A stretch of 64,000 bases of DNA from Stenotrophomonas maltophilia (GCF_023518235.1 NZ_CP090423.1:3365001-3429000), one strand, 5' to 3'. Shown: positions 31,920 to 41,164, numbered from the stretch's first letter. The notes: generated by a model not told the origin, from the letters alone. A program made the numbers and translations.

Positions 31920-33347
31920 ATGAGCCACCGTACGTTGAAAGCCGTGCGCACACCTTTGGCGGCCTGCCTGTTGGTCGCCCTGGTCGCACCGGGCATGGCG
32001 TTCGCAGAGACCGCCAAAGAGAAAGCGCTGGAAGCACGCGTTGCCGAACTGGAACGCCAGGTCCAGCTGCTGTTGTCTTCGCAGCAACAACAACAGACCC
32101 AGATCACCCAGACCCAGCAGGCCGTGACCGACGTGCGCAGCGTGCAGGCCGCGCAGAAGCCGGTTGCGTCGGTGCCGGCCGGCAAGCAGCCGATCCAGGT
32201 CACTACCCTTACCCCGGGCGCCGCGCCGGGCACCACGGTCAAGATCGGCGGCTTCATCAAGGCCGACTTCCTGGCCACCCAGACCAGCGATGGCCAGCTG
32301 GCCGACGACGCTACCGGCCGTTCGCTGTACCTGCCGGGCCAGACCCCGGTGGAAGGCGCCGGTGGCAGCGGCAAGCGTTCGGGCACCGACTTCAACGCCC
32401 ACGCCAAGTTCTCGCGCTTCAACCTCGGCATCGACAACGTGAGCGAATCGGGCAACAAGGCCGGTGCGTTCTTCGAGATGGACTTCTTCGGCAACTCGCT
32501 GGGCAACCAGACCGCCACCAATACCTACGGCGTGACCCTGCGTCATGCCTACATGTACTGGAACAACTGGATGGCGGGCCAGACATGGTCCAACTTCATG
32601 GATGCGGCCGCGCTGCCGGAAGCGGTCGACTTCGTCGGCCCCACCGATGGCGTGATCTTTGTGCGCCAGGCCCAGGTGCGCTACACCCAGGGTGGCTTCA
32701 GCGTCGCACTGGAAAACCCGGAAACCACCACCCTCACCGGCACCCGCAACCCGGTCACCGGGACCTGGACCAACGCCAGCGCCAACTCCGACCGTGGCAG
32801 CCTGCCCGACCTCACGATGCGTTATGGCTGGAAGGGTGATTGGGGCACCTTCGGTGTCGGCGGCATCGTCCGCCAGCTGAAAGTCGACAACCAGGCCACC
32901 GGCGCCAAGGCCGACAAGGTGGCCGGCGGTCTGACCCTGGGCGGCAAGTGGGTGATGGGTGACAGCGATTCGCTGCACTACCAGCTGACCGGCGGCGAAG
33001 GCATCGCCCGCTACATCGGTTTGGGCATCACCGCTGACAGCGCCTACGACGTGGCCCGCGACGAGCTCAACCCGACCGGCGTGCTTGCCGGTTACGTGGG
33101 CTGGCGGCATGCGTTCTCGCCGAAACTGCGCACCAACCTGATCTATGCGCGCAGCGACTACGACAACGACAGCATCCTCGGCCCGCTGGTGACCAAGAGC
33201 GTGCAGAGCATCCGCGGCAACATCTTCTACTCGCCGCTGCCCAAGGTCGATATCGGTGCGGAGCTGATGTACGGCCGTCGCGAAGTGGAGAACGGCAACA
33301 AGGGTGACATCACCCGATTGCAGTTCACCACCAAGTACAGCTTCTAA
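31920..33347 (+). CDS. DcaP-like outer-membrane porin
   Basis: A 475-aa trimeric-type porin. The signal peptide (about 1-29, ending GMAFA) is followed by a coiled-coil stretch (EARVAELERQVQLLL and Gln-rich to about 70), then a beta-barrel that opens VKIGGFIKADFLA and ends LQFTTKYSF with terminal Phe. The coiled-coil plus barrel layout is that of DcaP channels, which take up negatively charged substrates such as dicarboxylates. Start chosen at MSHRTLKAV behind GAGAGAGG; two earlier frame openings are ignored. It is divergent from acs and followed by an MHS transporter. Confidence 0.9.
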   Translation: MSHRTLKAVRTPLAACLLVALVAPGMAFAETAKEKALEARVAELERQVQLLLSSQQQQQTQITQTQQAVTDVRSVQAAQKPVASVPAGKQPIQVTTLTPGAAPGTTVKIGGFIKADFLATQTSDGQLADDATGRSLYLPGQTPVEGAGGSGKRSGTDFNAHAKFSRFNLGIDNVSESGNKAGAFFEMDFFGNSLGNQTATNTYGVTLRHAYMYWNNWMAGQTWSNFMDAAALPEAVDFVGPTDGVIFVRQAQVRYTQGGFSVALENPETTTLTGTRNPVTGTWTNASANSDRGSLPDLTMRYGWKGDWGTFGVGGIVRQLKVDNQATGAKADKVAGGLTLGGKWVMGDSDSLHYQLTGGEGIARYIGLGITADSAYDVARDELNPTGVLAGYVGWRHAFSPKLRTNLIYARSDYDNDSILGPLVTKSVQSIRGNIFYSPLPKVDIGAELMYGRREVENGNKGDITRLQFTTKYSF

Positions 33348-33351
33348 AGCA

Positions 33352-33441
33352 GTGCCGACCAAGGTCGGCACCTACAGAGATTGCGTGCCGGCCAACGTCC
33401 GGCACCTACCGAATTGAGTGCCGACCAGGGTCGGCATCTAC
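33352..33441 (-). repeat. Three tandem GTAG palindromes between porin and transporter
   Basis: Minus-oriented units at about 33352-33375, 33385-33409 and 33418-33441. Each has the form GTGCCGACC..GGTCGGCACCTAC or the GCCGGCC variant. All point the same way and end in CTAC. The last ends only 15 nt before the transporter ATG, leaving GAGGGAAATG as its ribosome-binding region. Confidence 0.88.
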
Positions 33442-33456
33442 CGAGGGAAATGTCCC

Positions 33457-35118
33457 ATGTCCAGCACATCCAGCTCCGCACACAAAGCGGGCACCCTGAC
33501 CCAAGGGCACAAGAAAGTCATTTTCGCATCGAGCCTCGGCACGGTGTTCGAGTGGTATGACTTCTTCCTGTACGGCTCGCTCGCAGCCATCATCGCCAAG
33601 CAGTTCTTCAGTGGCGTCAATGAAACCACGGGCATGATCTTTGCCCTGCTGGCGTTCGCCGCCGGCTTCTTCGTGCGTCCGTTCGGCGCGGCCTTCTTCG
33701 GCAGCCTCGGCGACCGCATCGGCCGCAAGTACACGTTCCTGGTCACCATCCTGATCATGGGCATCTCGACCTTCCTGGTCGGCGTGCTGCCCAATTACGC
33801 CTCGATCGGCTTCGCCGCGCCGGTGATCCTGATCATCCTGCGCCTGGCCCAGGGCCTGGCCATGGGCGGCGAGTACGGCGGTGCGGCCACCTACGTGGCC
33901 GAGCATGCGCCGGAAGACAAGCGTGGCCTGTACACCAGCTTCATCCAGTGCACCGCCACGCTCGGACTGTTCATGTCGCTGCTGATCATCCTGGCCTGCC
34001 GCTACTTCCTGGGCAACGAAGCCTTCGAAGCCTGGGGCTGGCGCATCCCGTTCCTGGTCTCGATCCTGCTGCTGGGCATCTCGGTGTGGATCCGCCTGCA
34101 GCTGAGCGAATCGCCGTTGTTCCAGCAGATGAAGTCGGAAGGCAAGGGCTCCAAGACGCCGTTCCGTGACAGCCTGAAGGGCGGCAACCTGAAGCTGATG
34201 CTGCTGGTCCTGCTCGGCGCGGCGGCCGGCCAGGCCGTGGTCTGGTACGGCGGCCAGTTCTACGCGCTGTTCTTCCTCAGCAGCATGCTGAAGGTCGACG
34301 CCACCACCTCCTATCTGCTGATTGCCGCGGCGCTGGCGCTGGGCGTGCCGTTCTTCATCTTCTTCGGCTGGCTGTCCGACCGTATCGGCCGCAAGAAGAT
34401 CATCCTGGCCGGCTGCCTGCTGGCCGCCGTCACCTACATCCCGATCTTCAAGGGTCTGACCCACTTCGCCAACCCGGCCATCGAAGAGGCCCGCAGCAGC
34501 TCGCCGGCCCTGGTCGTGGCCGATCCGAACACCTGCTCGTTCCAGTTCGATCCGGTTGGCCTGCGCAAATTCACCAGTTCCTGCGACGTGGCCACCGCCG
34601 CGCTGACCAAGGCTGGCGTGCCGTACGACGTGCAGCCCGCCGCCGCCGGTTCGCTGGCGATGGTGAACGTGGGCAGCGCCAGCGTCACCTCGTATGAAGC
34701 CGCGGGCCTGACCAAGGAAGAAGGCAAGGCCAAGGCCGACGCGTTCGGTGCGGAACTGAAGACCGCCCTGACCACCGCCGGTTATCCGGCCAAGGCTGAT
34801 GGCGCGCGCATCAACATCGCCGGCACCATCTTCATGCTGTGGCTGCTGGTGCTGTACGTGACCATGGTCTACGGCCCGATCGCCGCCTACCTGGTCGAAC
34901 TGTTCCCGACCCGCATCCGTTACACCTCGATGTCGCTGCCGTACCACATCGGCAACGGCTGGTTCGGCGGCTTCCTGCCGGCCATTTCGTTCGCGCTGGT
35001 GGCCGGTACCGGCAACCTGTACTACGGCCTATGGTATCCCATCATCATCGCGCTGATGTCGGTGGTGATCGGCGGCCTGTTCCTGCGTGAGACCAAGGAC
35101 GTGGATATCACCAAGTAG
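33457..35118 (+). CDS. MHS-family MFS transporter with periplasmic insertion
   Basis: A 553-aa major facilitator of the metabolite:H+ symporter type (ProP/ShiA-like). SLGTVFEWYDFFLYGSLAAI at TM1 and GDRIGRKYTF in loop 2-3 are hallmarks, repeated as SDRIGRKKI in loop 8-9. An insertion of about 115 residues (334-450) after TM9 holds two cysteines (TCSFQF, SSCDV) and should be periplasmic. Substrate unknown; the neighbouring acs and DcaP-like porin suggest a carboxylate. A strong terminator follows. Confidence 0.92.
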   Translation: MSSTSSSAHKAGTLTQGHKKVIFASSLGTVFEWYDFFLYGSLAAIIAKQFFSGVNETTGMIFALLAFAAGFFVRPFGAAFFGSLGDRIGRKYTFLVTILIMGISTFLVGVLPNYASIGFAAPVILIILRLAQGLAMGGEYGGAATYVAEHAPEDKRGLYTSFIQCTATLGLFMSLLIILACRYFLGNEAFEAWGWRIPFLVSILLLGISVWIRLQLSESPLFQQMKSEGKGSKTPFRDSLKGGNLKLMLLVLLGAAAGQAVVWYGGQFYALFFLSSMLKVDATTSYLLIAAALALGVPFFIFFGWLSDRIGRKKIILAGCLLAAVTYIPIFKGLTHFANPAIEEARSSSPALVVADPNTCSFQFDPVGLRKFTSSCDVATAALTKAGVPYDVQPAAAGSLAMVNVGSASVTSYEAAGLTKEEGKAKADAFGAELKTALTTAGYPAKADGARINIAGTIFMLWLLVLYVTMVYGPIAAYLVELFPTRIRYTSMSLPYHIGNGWFGGFLPAISFALVAGTGNLYYGLWYPIIIALMSVVIGGLFLRETKDVDITK

Positions 35119-35143
35119 GAATGATGTTCATCGGATGAAGGAG

Positions 35144-35173
35144 AGGCCGTGGTGCAGACCACGGCCTTTTCGT
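35144..35173 (+). terminator. Terminator after the MHS transporter
   Basis: Perfect 10-bp stem AGGCCGTGGT / ACCACGGCCT with GCAG loop followed by TTTTCGTT, 25 nt after the transporter stop. Confidence 0.9.
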
Positions 35174-35247
35174 TGTGCGGGGCCGACCCATTCGGTGCGC
35201 ACTCCGGCACTACCGTTCCCTTGCTCGGCACGCCGTATAGTCGGTCC

Positions 35248-36657
35248 ATGACCACCACCACCGCGGCCGACCTTCCCGCCCTCCTGCACACCCTGCGCAG
35301 TACCTGGCAGGCCCAGCGCCCTTCGCTGGACCAGCGCGAGGCCGACCTGTGCCGCCTGCGCGAGGCACTGAAGGCGCGCCTGGACGAAATGGCCACGGCC
35401 ATCGCCGAAGACTTCGGCCACCGCGCCCACGTTGAATCGAAGCTGGCCGATGGCATGAGCGTGCTGTCAGCCATCGATCACCTGCACCGCCACCTGCGGC
35501 GCTGGTCGAAACCGCAGCGGGTGGGCGCCGGCTGGCGACTGTGGCCGGCGCGCGCGCAGCTGCGGCCGACGCCGCTGGGTGTGGTCGGGGTGATCTCGCC
35601 GTGGAACTATCCGGTCACGCTGGCGTTGGTGCCGCTGGCCACTGCGATTGCCGCCGGCAACCACGTGCTGCTGAAGCCGTCCGAACATACCCCGCGCACC
35701 AGTGCGTTCCTGGCCGATCTGCTGGCCAGCGTGTTTCCGCCCGATCGCGTGGCGGTGGCGCAGGGTGGGGCGGACGTGGCCGCGGCGGTGTCCTCGCTGC
35801 CGCTGGACCATCTGCTGTTCACCGGCTCGACGGCCGTGGGCCGGAAGGTGATGGCCGCCGCCGCCGAGCATCTGGTGCCGGTCACGCTGGAGCTGGGCGG
35901 CAAGTCGCCGGCGATTGTCTGCCGAGATTTCCCGCTGGACAAGGCCGCCGCGCGGCTGGCCACCGGCAAGTGGTTCAACGCCGGCCAGACCTGCATCGCG
36001 CCGGATTACGTGCTGATCGATACCGTGCGCCAGCGCGAGTTCGTGCAGGCGCTGCAGCAGCAGGTGCGCGAACGCTACGGCGATTTCAGCGATGCCGGCG
36101 ACTACACCCGCATCATCAACGACGGCCAGTACCGGCGCCTGCAGGGCTATCTGGCGCAGGCGCGCGAACGCGGCGTGCCGGTCATTCCGCTGGCGCAGGT
36201 GGATGAGGCACGTGCCGACCGCGAGCGCCTGCTGGTGCCGACCGTGGTGCTGGACCCGCCGGACGACCTGGAGCTGATGCGCGAGGAGATCTTCGGCCCG
36301 ATCCTGCCGGTGCGCGCCTATCCGGACCTGGAGGCGGCGCTGGCCGACGTGCTGTCCCGCGACCGGCCGCTGGCGCTGTATCCCTTCAGCCACGACGCGG
36401 CGACGGTGGAGCGCATCCTCGGCCAGGTGGTGGCCGGTGGGGTGACGGTGAATGACACGCTGCTGCACTTCGCCGCCGATGGCCTGCCGTTTGGCGGGGT
36501 GGGGGCCAGCGGCATGGGTGCCTACCACGGCCGCGCCGGGTTCGATGCGATGAGCAAGCGGCTGCCGGTGCTGTGGCAGTCGCGCTGGGCGGCCAGTGAC
36601 CGGCTGCGGCCGCCGTATTCGAAGATTGCGGGGTTGTTGCGGTTCCTGCTGCGGTAG
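35248..36657 (+). CDS. Coniferyl aldehyde dehydrogenase-like ALDH
   Basis: A 469-aa NAD(P)+-dependent aldehyde dehydrogenase. PLGVVGVISPWNYPVTLAL, the glutamate motif VTLELGGKSPAIV and the catalytic cysteine in FNAGQTCIAPDY are all present. The shorter length and the DYTRIIND and YPFSHD strings resemble the coniferyl-aldehyde/fatty-aldehyde dehydrogenase clade (class III-like). Natural substrate is uncertain. Start at MTTTTAADLP is preferred over an opening 33 codons upstream that overlaps the previous terminator. The TAG stop is formed by the GTAG head of the next repeat. Confidence 0.88.
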   Translation: MTTTTAADLPALLHTLRSTWQAQRPSLDQREADLCRLREALKARLDEMATAIAEDFGHRAHVESKLADGMSVLSAIDHLHRHLRRWSKPQRVGAGWRLWPARAQLRPTPLGVVGVISPWNYPVTLALVPLATAIAAGNHVLLKPSEHTPRTSAFLADLLASVFPPDRVAVAQGGADVAAAVSSLPLDHLLFTGSTAVGRKVMAAAAEHLVPVTLELGGKSPAIVCRDFPLDKAAARLATGKWFNAGQTCIAPDYVLIDTVRQREFVQALQQQVRERYGDFSDAGDYTRIINDGQYRRLQGYLAQARERGVPVIPLAQVDEARADRERLLVPTVVLDPPDDLELMREEIFGPILPVRAYPDLEAALADVLSRDRPLALYPFSHDAATVERILGQVVAGGVTVNDTLLHFAADGLPFGGVGASGMGAYHGRAGFDAMSKRLPVLWQSRWAASDRLRPPYSKIAGLLRFLLR

Positions 36658-36764
36658 CGCCGGCGGGGGGCATCGGGTTGCCGGCCAGCGGCCGGCACTA
36701 CCGGTAGGTGACAACCTGGGTTGGCACGCGGGGCATCCATGCGCCAACCAAGGTTGGCGTCTAC
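36654..36764. repeat. Cluster of four GTAG palindromes
   Basis: Plus unit GTAGCGCCGGCGGGG (truncated) at 36654, minus unit 36677-36702 (GCCGGCC stem), plus unit GTAGGTGACAACC..GGTTGGCACG at 36704, and minus unit 36741-36764 (CCAACC..GGTTGGCGTCTAC). The second and third units lie almost head to head. The first supplies the ALDH stop codon, and the last ends 27 nt before xthA. Confidence 0.82.
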
Positions 36765-36791
36765 CAAAGCAGGGCCGGGTAGAATGCCCCC

Positions 36792-37559
36792 ATGAAGATC
36801 GCCTCGTGGAACGTCAATTCGCTCAATGTCCGTCTGCCGCACCTGGAGCAGTGGCTCAAGGAGTTCGGCCCGGACATCGTCGGTATCCAGGAAACCAAGC
36901 TGGAGGACCACAAGTTCCCCGATTCGGCGCTGATCGCGGCGGGTTACCGCAGCGTGTTCGCCGGCCAGAAGACCTACAACGGCGTGGCGCTGCTGTCGCG
37001 TGAGCCGGCGCAGGACGTGCAGATCGGCATTCCCGGCTTCGAGGACGAGCAGAAGCGCGTCATCGCCGGTACCTTCGGCGACCTGCGCGTGATCAACCTG
37101 TACGTGGTCAACGGCCAGGACATCGGCACCGACAAGTACGAGTACAAGCTGCGCTGGCTGCAAGCGGTGCATGCCTGGATCGCGCAGGAGCTGCAGCGCC
37201 ACCCGAAGCTGATCGTGATGGGCGACTTCAATATCGCACCGGACGCGCGCGACGTGCACGATCCGGAGGTGTGGAACGAAAACCACATTCTCACCTCCAC
37301 CTCCGAGCGCGGCGCATTGAACAAGCTGCTGCAGCTGGGCCTGCACGATGGCTTCCGCCTGCACAACGACGAAGCCGGTGTGTTCAGCTGGTGGGATTAC
37401 CGCGCGGCCGGCTTCCGCCGCAACCTGGGCCTGCGCATCGACCTGACCCTGGTCTCCGATGCGCTGAAGGGCAGCGCGGTGGCCTCGGGCATCGATCGCG
37501 AGCCGCGCACCTGGGAACGCCCGAGCGACCATGCGCCGGCGTGGGTAGAGCTGGGTTGA
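36792..37559 (+). CDS. xthA: Exodeoxyribonuclease III
   Basis: AP endonuclease and 3'-5' exonuclease of base-excision repair, 255 aa. It begins MKIASWNVNSLNVRL and carries the catalytic strings GIQETKL (Glu), MGDFNIAP (Asp/Asn) and PSDHAPAWVEL (terminal His) of the EEP fold. Length matches the family. It sits alone between repeat clusters and is followed by a hairpin with GGGCCCG/CGGGCCC arms (37567-37588) that could end transcription. Confidence 0.95.
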   Translation: MKIASWNVNSLNVRLPHLEQWLKEFGPDIVGIQETKLEDHKFPDSALIAAGYRSVFAGQKTYNGVALLSREPAQDVQIGIPGFEDEQKRVIAGTFGDLRVINLYVVNGQDIGTDKYEYKLRWLQAVHAWIAQELQRHPKLIVMGDFNIAPDARDVHDPEVWNENHILTSTSERGALNKLLQLGLHDGFRLHNDEAGVFSWWDYRAAGFRRNLGLRIDLTLVSDALKGSAVASGIDREPRTWERPSDHAPAWVELG

Positions 37560-37566
37560 ACGAACC

Positions 37567-37622
37567 GGGCCCGACGATTGCCGGGCCCGTTCTGGAAAGC
37601 CTGCCGGCCAGCGGCCGGCACA
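37567..37622 (+). repeat. Hairpin and degenerate REP after xthA
   Basis: GGGCCCG-N8-CGGGCCCG forms a hairpin 7 nt past the xthA stop (37567-37588, followed by TTCT). Next is GCCGGCCAGCGGCCGGCACA, a GTAG-family stem whose CTAC head has been lost (reads CATCC). Between xthA and the convergent GlsB gene. Confidence 0.65.
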
Positions 37623-37631
37623 TCCCTAAGA

Positions 37632-37883
37632 TCACCGTATGCTCTTGCGGGTGAACAGGTTGACGATCGCCAGCAGGATCACCGCACCGATCAGCGAGAA
37701 CAGGAAGGTGCGCAGGGTGATCGCTTCGTTGATGCCGCCGCCGAACAGCCAGCCGGAAATCAGCGCGCCGACGATGCCGACCACGATGTTGAGGATGATG
37801 CCCTGCTGGGCATCGCGCTTCATGATGATGCTGGCCAGCCAGCCTACGATGCCGCCGACGATCAGCCAGATGATGATGCCCAT
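37632..37883 (-). CDS. GlsB/YeaQ/YmgE-family membrane protein
   Basis: An 83-aa, three-helix inner-membrane protein beginning MGIIIWLIVGGIVGWLASII, with the repeated Gly-rich helix pattern and the phrase GIILNIVVGIVGALISGWLF typical of transglycosylase-associated (GlsB/YeaQ/YmgE) stress proteins. Molecular function is unknown. The start is MGIIIW; frame openings further upstream cross into the divergent PPTase region. Confidence 0.9.
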   Translation of the reverse strand: MGIIIWLIVGGIVGWLASIIMKRDAQQGIILNIVVGIVGALISGWLFGGGINEAITLRTFLFSLIGAVILLAIVNLFTRKSIR

Positions 37884-37967
37884 GATCGAACCTCCGGTGG
37901 GAAACTGTGACCAGTTGACGCGCATGGCCGTGAACCCGTCGTGCAATTGCGTGATGGGCGCGTGCGG

Positions 37968-38567
37968 ATGAGCCTGCCAGCCACCCTCGACGGCCCCTGG
38001 CGCTTCGGCCCGATCACGGTCTGGCGGCGCCCGCACGTGCCCGGCCAGCGCGGCGAGCCGCAGGCGCGGCAGGTGCTGGCGCAGGCGCTGGGCACCGCGC
38101 CGGACACGCTGCCGCTGGTGCGCGATGACAAGGGCCGGCCGGAGCTGAGCGGCGCGCTGGCCCACTACGGCACCGGCTGGAGCCACAGCGGCGAAGTGCT
38201 GCTGGTGGCGCTGGGCGAGGGCGTCCGCCTGGGCGTCGACCTGGAGCTGCTGCGCCCGCGCGCCCGCCTGCTGGAAATCGTACAGCGCTTCTTCCACCCC
38301 GCCGAGGTGGCCTGGCTGGAGAGCCTGGACGAGGCCGCCCGCGAGCACTGGTTCTTCCGTGTGTGGTGCGCCAAGGAAGCGATGCTGAAGGCGCACGGGC
38401 AGGGTATCTCGTTCGGCCTGCACCGCCTGCAGCTGGCGCCGGGGGCGGATGGCGCCCTGCACCTGCGCTGGTGCGACCCGGAACTGGGCGAGGCCGCGCG
38501 CTGGCATCTGCATGAGTGGCAGGCCACCGGGCAGTTCCGCGCCGCATTGGCCTGGTATCCGCATTGA
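37968..38567 (+). CDS. 4'-phosphopantetheinyl transferase (Sfp/HetI type)
   Basis: Transfers phosphopantetheine from CoA to carrier proteins of fatty acid, polyketide or peptide synthesis. About 199 aa from MSLPATLDG. GVDLELLRP carries the Mg-binding Asp-Glu pair and FFRVWCAKEAMLKAHGQGI is the WxxKEA motif of the family, so active-site residues are complete. A GTG nine codons upstream (37941) is an alternative start. No synthase cluster is adjacent; the carrier partner is unknown. Divergent from the GlsB-like gene. Confidence 0.9.
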   Translation: MSLPATLDGPWRFGPITVWRRPHVPGQRGEPQARQVLAQALGTAPDTLPLVRDDKGRPELSGALAHYGTGWSHSGEVLLVALGEGVRLGVDLELLRPRARLLEIVQRFFHPAEVAWLESLDEAAREHWFFRVWCAKEAMLKAHGQGISFGLHRLQLAPGADGALHLRWCDPELGEAARWHLHEWQATGQFRAALAWYPH

Positions 38568-38606
38568 AGCGGGGAATCAACGTGCAAAACCGGCGATAAT
38601 GCCGGC

Positions 38607-39245
38607 ATGAGCGAACACCCACTTCCCGCCAGCGTGGCCGCCACGCTGGAACAGGGCCTGGCCAGCATGGGCCTGGACGCCGCGCTGGCGCCGCCGCTGC
38701 TGCGCTACCTGGCCCTGCTGCACCGCTGGAACGGCACCTACAACCTCACCGCCATCCGCGACCCGCAGGAGATGGTCACCCGCCACCTGCTCGATTCGCT
38801 GGCGATGCAGCCGTTCGTGGCCGATGGCAGCCTGGCCGATCTCGGTACCGGCCCCGGCCTGCCCGGCATCCCGCTGGCCATCGCCTGCCCGGGCCTGCAG
38901 GTCACCCTGGTCGAGAGCAACGGCAAGAAGGCGCGCTTCATGCGCGAGGCGGTGCGCCAGCTGGGCCTGGGCAACGCCCGCGTGGCCGAATCGCGGGCCG
39001 AGGCGCTGGACGAGGCCGGTCGCTACGACCAGTTGACCGCGCGCGCGATGGACACCCTGGCCGGCATCGTCCGTGTCGGTGGCCACCTGCTGCGCCCCGG
39101 TGGCGTACTGCTGGCCATGAAGGGCGTCTACCCGCATGAGGAGATCGCGGAGCTGCCGGCCGGTTGGCAGGTGCGCGAGGTGACCCCGCTGAGCGTGCCC
39201 GGCCTGGCCGGCGAACGCCACCTGGTCACCGTTACAGGTCCTTGA
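38607..39245 (+). CDS. rsmG: 16S rRNA (guanine(527)-N7)-methyltransferase
   Basis: Also called GidB; 212 aa. [31 protein letters not shown] and the SAM-binding loop [18 protein letters not shown] are diagnostic. The enzyme makes m7G527 in 16S rRNA; loss in other bacteria gives low-level streptomycin resistance. It precedes parA-parB, the synteny widely seen near chromosome origins, although no dnaA or gidA (mnmG) lies in this window. Confidence 0.96.
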   Translation: MSEHPLPASVAATLEQGLASMGLDAALAPPLLRYLALLHRWNGTYNLTAIRDPQEMVTRHLLDSLAMQPFVADGSLADLGTGPGLPGIPLAIACPGLQVTLVESNGKKARFMREAVRQLGLGNARVAESRAEALDEAGRYDQLTARAMDTLAGIVRVGGHLLRPGGVLLAMKGVYPHEEIAELPAGWQVREVTPLSVPGLAGERHLVTVTGP

Positions 39246-39358
39246 TTGCCCTCGCCAGCCCCTTGTGGAACAACGGGTTGGCGATTCACGATTTCCGCCC
39301 GGGGCCGGTTGTACGCATAATGACCGGTCCCAACCATCCGTCGACGAGGCACACCTGC

Positions 39359-40156
39359 ATGGCCCGCATCATCGCCATCGCCAACCAGAAGGGTGGCGTC
39401 GGCAAGACCACGACCGCCGTCAACCTGGCCGCTTCCCTGGCCAACGCACCCAAGCGCGTGCTGCTGGTCGACCTTGATTCGCAGGGCAACGCGACCATGG
39501 GCAGCGGCGTGGACAAGCGCGAGCTGGCCGCCTCCACCTGCGATCTGCTGCTGGGCGAGAACAGCGCGGCCGACGTGCGCGTGCAGACCGCCGAAGGCTA
39601 CGACCTGCTGCCCGGCAACATCGACCTGACCGCCGCCGAAATCCAGTTGATGGGTGAGAGCGAGCGCGAGCAGCGCCTGAAGCGCGCGCTGGCGCCGATC
39701 CGCGAGGAGTACGACTTCATCCTGATCGACTGCCCGCCGGCGCTGTCGCTGCTGACGCTCAACGCGCTGGCCGCCGCCGATTCGGTGATCGTGCCGATGC
39801 AGTGCGAGTACTACGCACTGGAAGGCCTGAGCGCACTGGTGGAAACCATCGAAGCGCTGCGCACCAGCCTGAACCCGGCGCTGGAGATCGAAGGCGTGCT
39901 GCGCACCATGTTCGATGTGCGCAACAACCTGGCCAACGCGGTGTCGGCCGAACTCACCGAGCACTTCGGCGACCGCGTGTTCCGCACCATCGTGCCGCGC
40001 AACGTGCGCCTGGCCGAGGCGCCCAGCCATGGCCAGAGCATCGTCGGCTACGACCGCGCCTCGCGCGGTGGCGTGGCCTACCTGGGCCTGGCCGGCGAGA
40101 TCATCCGCCGCAACAACGAACGCAACAAGGCCGCCAAGGCCGTGGAGACCGTCTGA
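39359..40156 (+). CDS. parA: Chromosome-partitioning ATPase ParA
   Basis: A 265-aa deviant Walker ATPase (ParA/Soj) that drives origin segregation on the nucleoid. Starts MARIIAIANQKGGVGKTTTA with the deviant Walker A lysine; DLDSQGNAT and LIDCPPALSLLT are the A' and B motifs. The frame is open upstream into rsmG, but the family start is here. Stop and parB start share a base (TGATG). Confidence 0.97.
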   Translation: MARIIAIANQKGGVGKTTTAVNLAASLANAPKRVLLVDLDSQGNATMGSGVDKRELAASTCDLLLGENSAADVRVQTAEGYDLLPGNIDLTAAEIQLMGESEREQRLKRALAPIREEYDFILIDCPPALSLLTLNALAAADSVIVPMQCEYYALEGLSALVETIEALRTSLNPALEIEGVLRTMFDVRNNLANAVSAELTEHFGDRVFRTIVPRNVRLAEAPSHGQSIVGYDRASRGGVAYLGLAGEIIRRNNERNKAAKAVETV

Positions 40157-41079
40157 TGACCAGCAGCAAGCCGGCAGCCAAGAAGCGGGGCCTCGGCCGT
40201 GGCCTGGATGCGCTGCTGGGCCCGAAAGGCGCGGTCAGCCAGGTGCAGGCCACCACCGCGGTGATCGAGCCGCTGCCGGGTGAAGTGCTGCGCAAGCTGG
40301 CGGTAGGCCAGCTGCAGCCGGGCAAGTACCAGCCGCGCCGCGAGATGGACGAGGGCAAGCTGTCCGAGCTGGCCGACTCGATCAAGTCGCAGGGCGTGAT
40401 CCAGCCGATCCTGGTGCGCCAGCTGCCGGCGGGCAACTACGAAATCGTCGCCGGTGAACGCCGCTGGCGCGCTTCGCAGCTGGCCGGGCTGGACGAAGTG
40501 CCGGTGGTGGTGCGCGAGCTGGAAGACCGCACCGTCATCGCGATGGCGCTGATCGAGAACATCCAGCGCGAAGACCTCAACCCGCTTGAAGAAGCCGAGG
40601 CGCTGCAGCGCCTGATCAGCGAGTTCACCCTCACCCATGCCGAGGCCGCTGAAGCGGTGGGCCGCTCGCGTGCGGCGGTGTCCAACCTGCTGCGCCTGCT
40701 GGAGCTGCCGGTGGCCATCCGCCTGCTGCTGGAAACGCGCCGCCTGGAAATGGGCCACGCCCGCGCGCTGCTGACCCTGGCCCCGGAGCTGGCCGGCAAG
40801 CTGGCGCAGGAAGCGGCCGATGAAGGCTGGTCGGTGCGCGAGGTCGAGCGCCGTGCGCAGGCCTTTGCGGCCGGCAAGGTGCCGAGCAACCGCCCGGTGG
40901 CCACGCCGAAGGTGCAGCAGGCCGACATCGCCTCGCTGGAAACCGAGCTGTCCGAAGCGCTAGGCGCCAAGGTCGCGATCAATCACGGCCGTGGCGGCAA
41001 GGGCAAGCTGATCATCCATTACACCGACCTGGACACCCTGGACGGCGTGCTGGAAAAGCTGCGCACGCGCCAGGGCTGA
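40156..41079 (+). CDS. parB: Chromosome-partitioning protein ParB
   Basis: A 307-aa CTP-dependent DNA clamp that loads at parS. N-terminal KKRGLGRGLDALLG is the ParA-stimulating box. QPGKYQPRREMDEGKLSELA and IVAGERRWRAS form the CTPase/ParB domain, followed by the helix-turn-helix region (AEAAEAVGRSRAAVSNLLRL) and a C-terminal dimerisation domain. Coupled to parA. I found no convincing parS in the window. Confidence 0.97.
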   Translation: MTSSKPAAKKRGLGRGLDALLGPKGAVSQVQATTAVIEPLPGEVLRKLAVGQLQPGKYQPRREMDEGKLSELADSIKSQGVIQPILVRQLPAGNYEIVAGERRWRASQLAGLDEVPVVVRELEDRTVIAMALIENIQREDLNPLEEAEALQRLISEFTLTHAEAAEAVGRSRAAVSNLLRLLELPVAIRLLLETRRLEMGHARALLTLAPELAGKLAQEAADEGWSVREVERRAQAFAAGKVPSNRPVATPKVQQADIASLETELSEALGAKVAINHGRGGKGKLIIHYTDLDTLDGVLEKLRTRQG

Positions 41080-41164
41080 GCCCGGCGCCACATCACGCGG
41101 GCCGACGCATCCCCGCGACGTCGGCCACGCCGTTGGCAGCGGGGTGCTTTGATCGAGACCCGCG

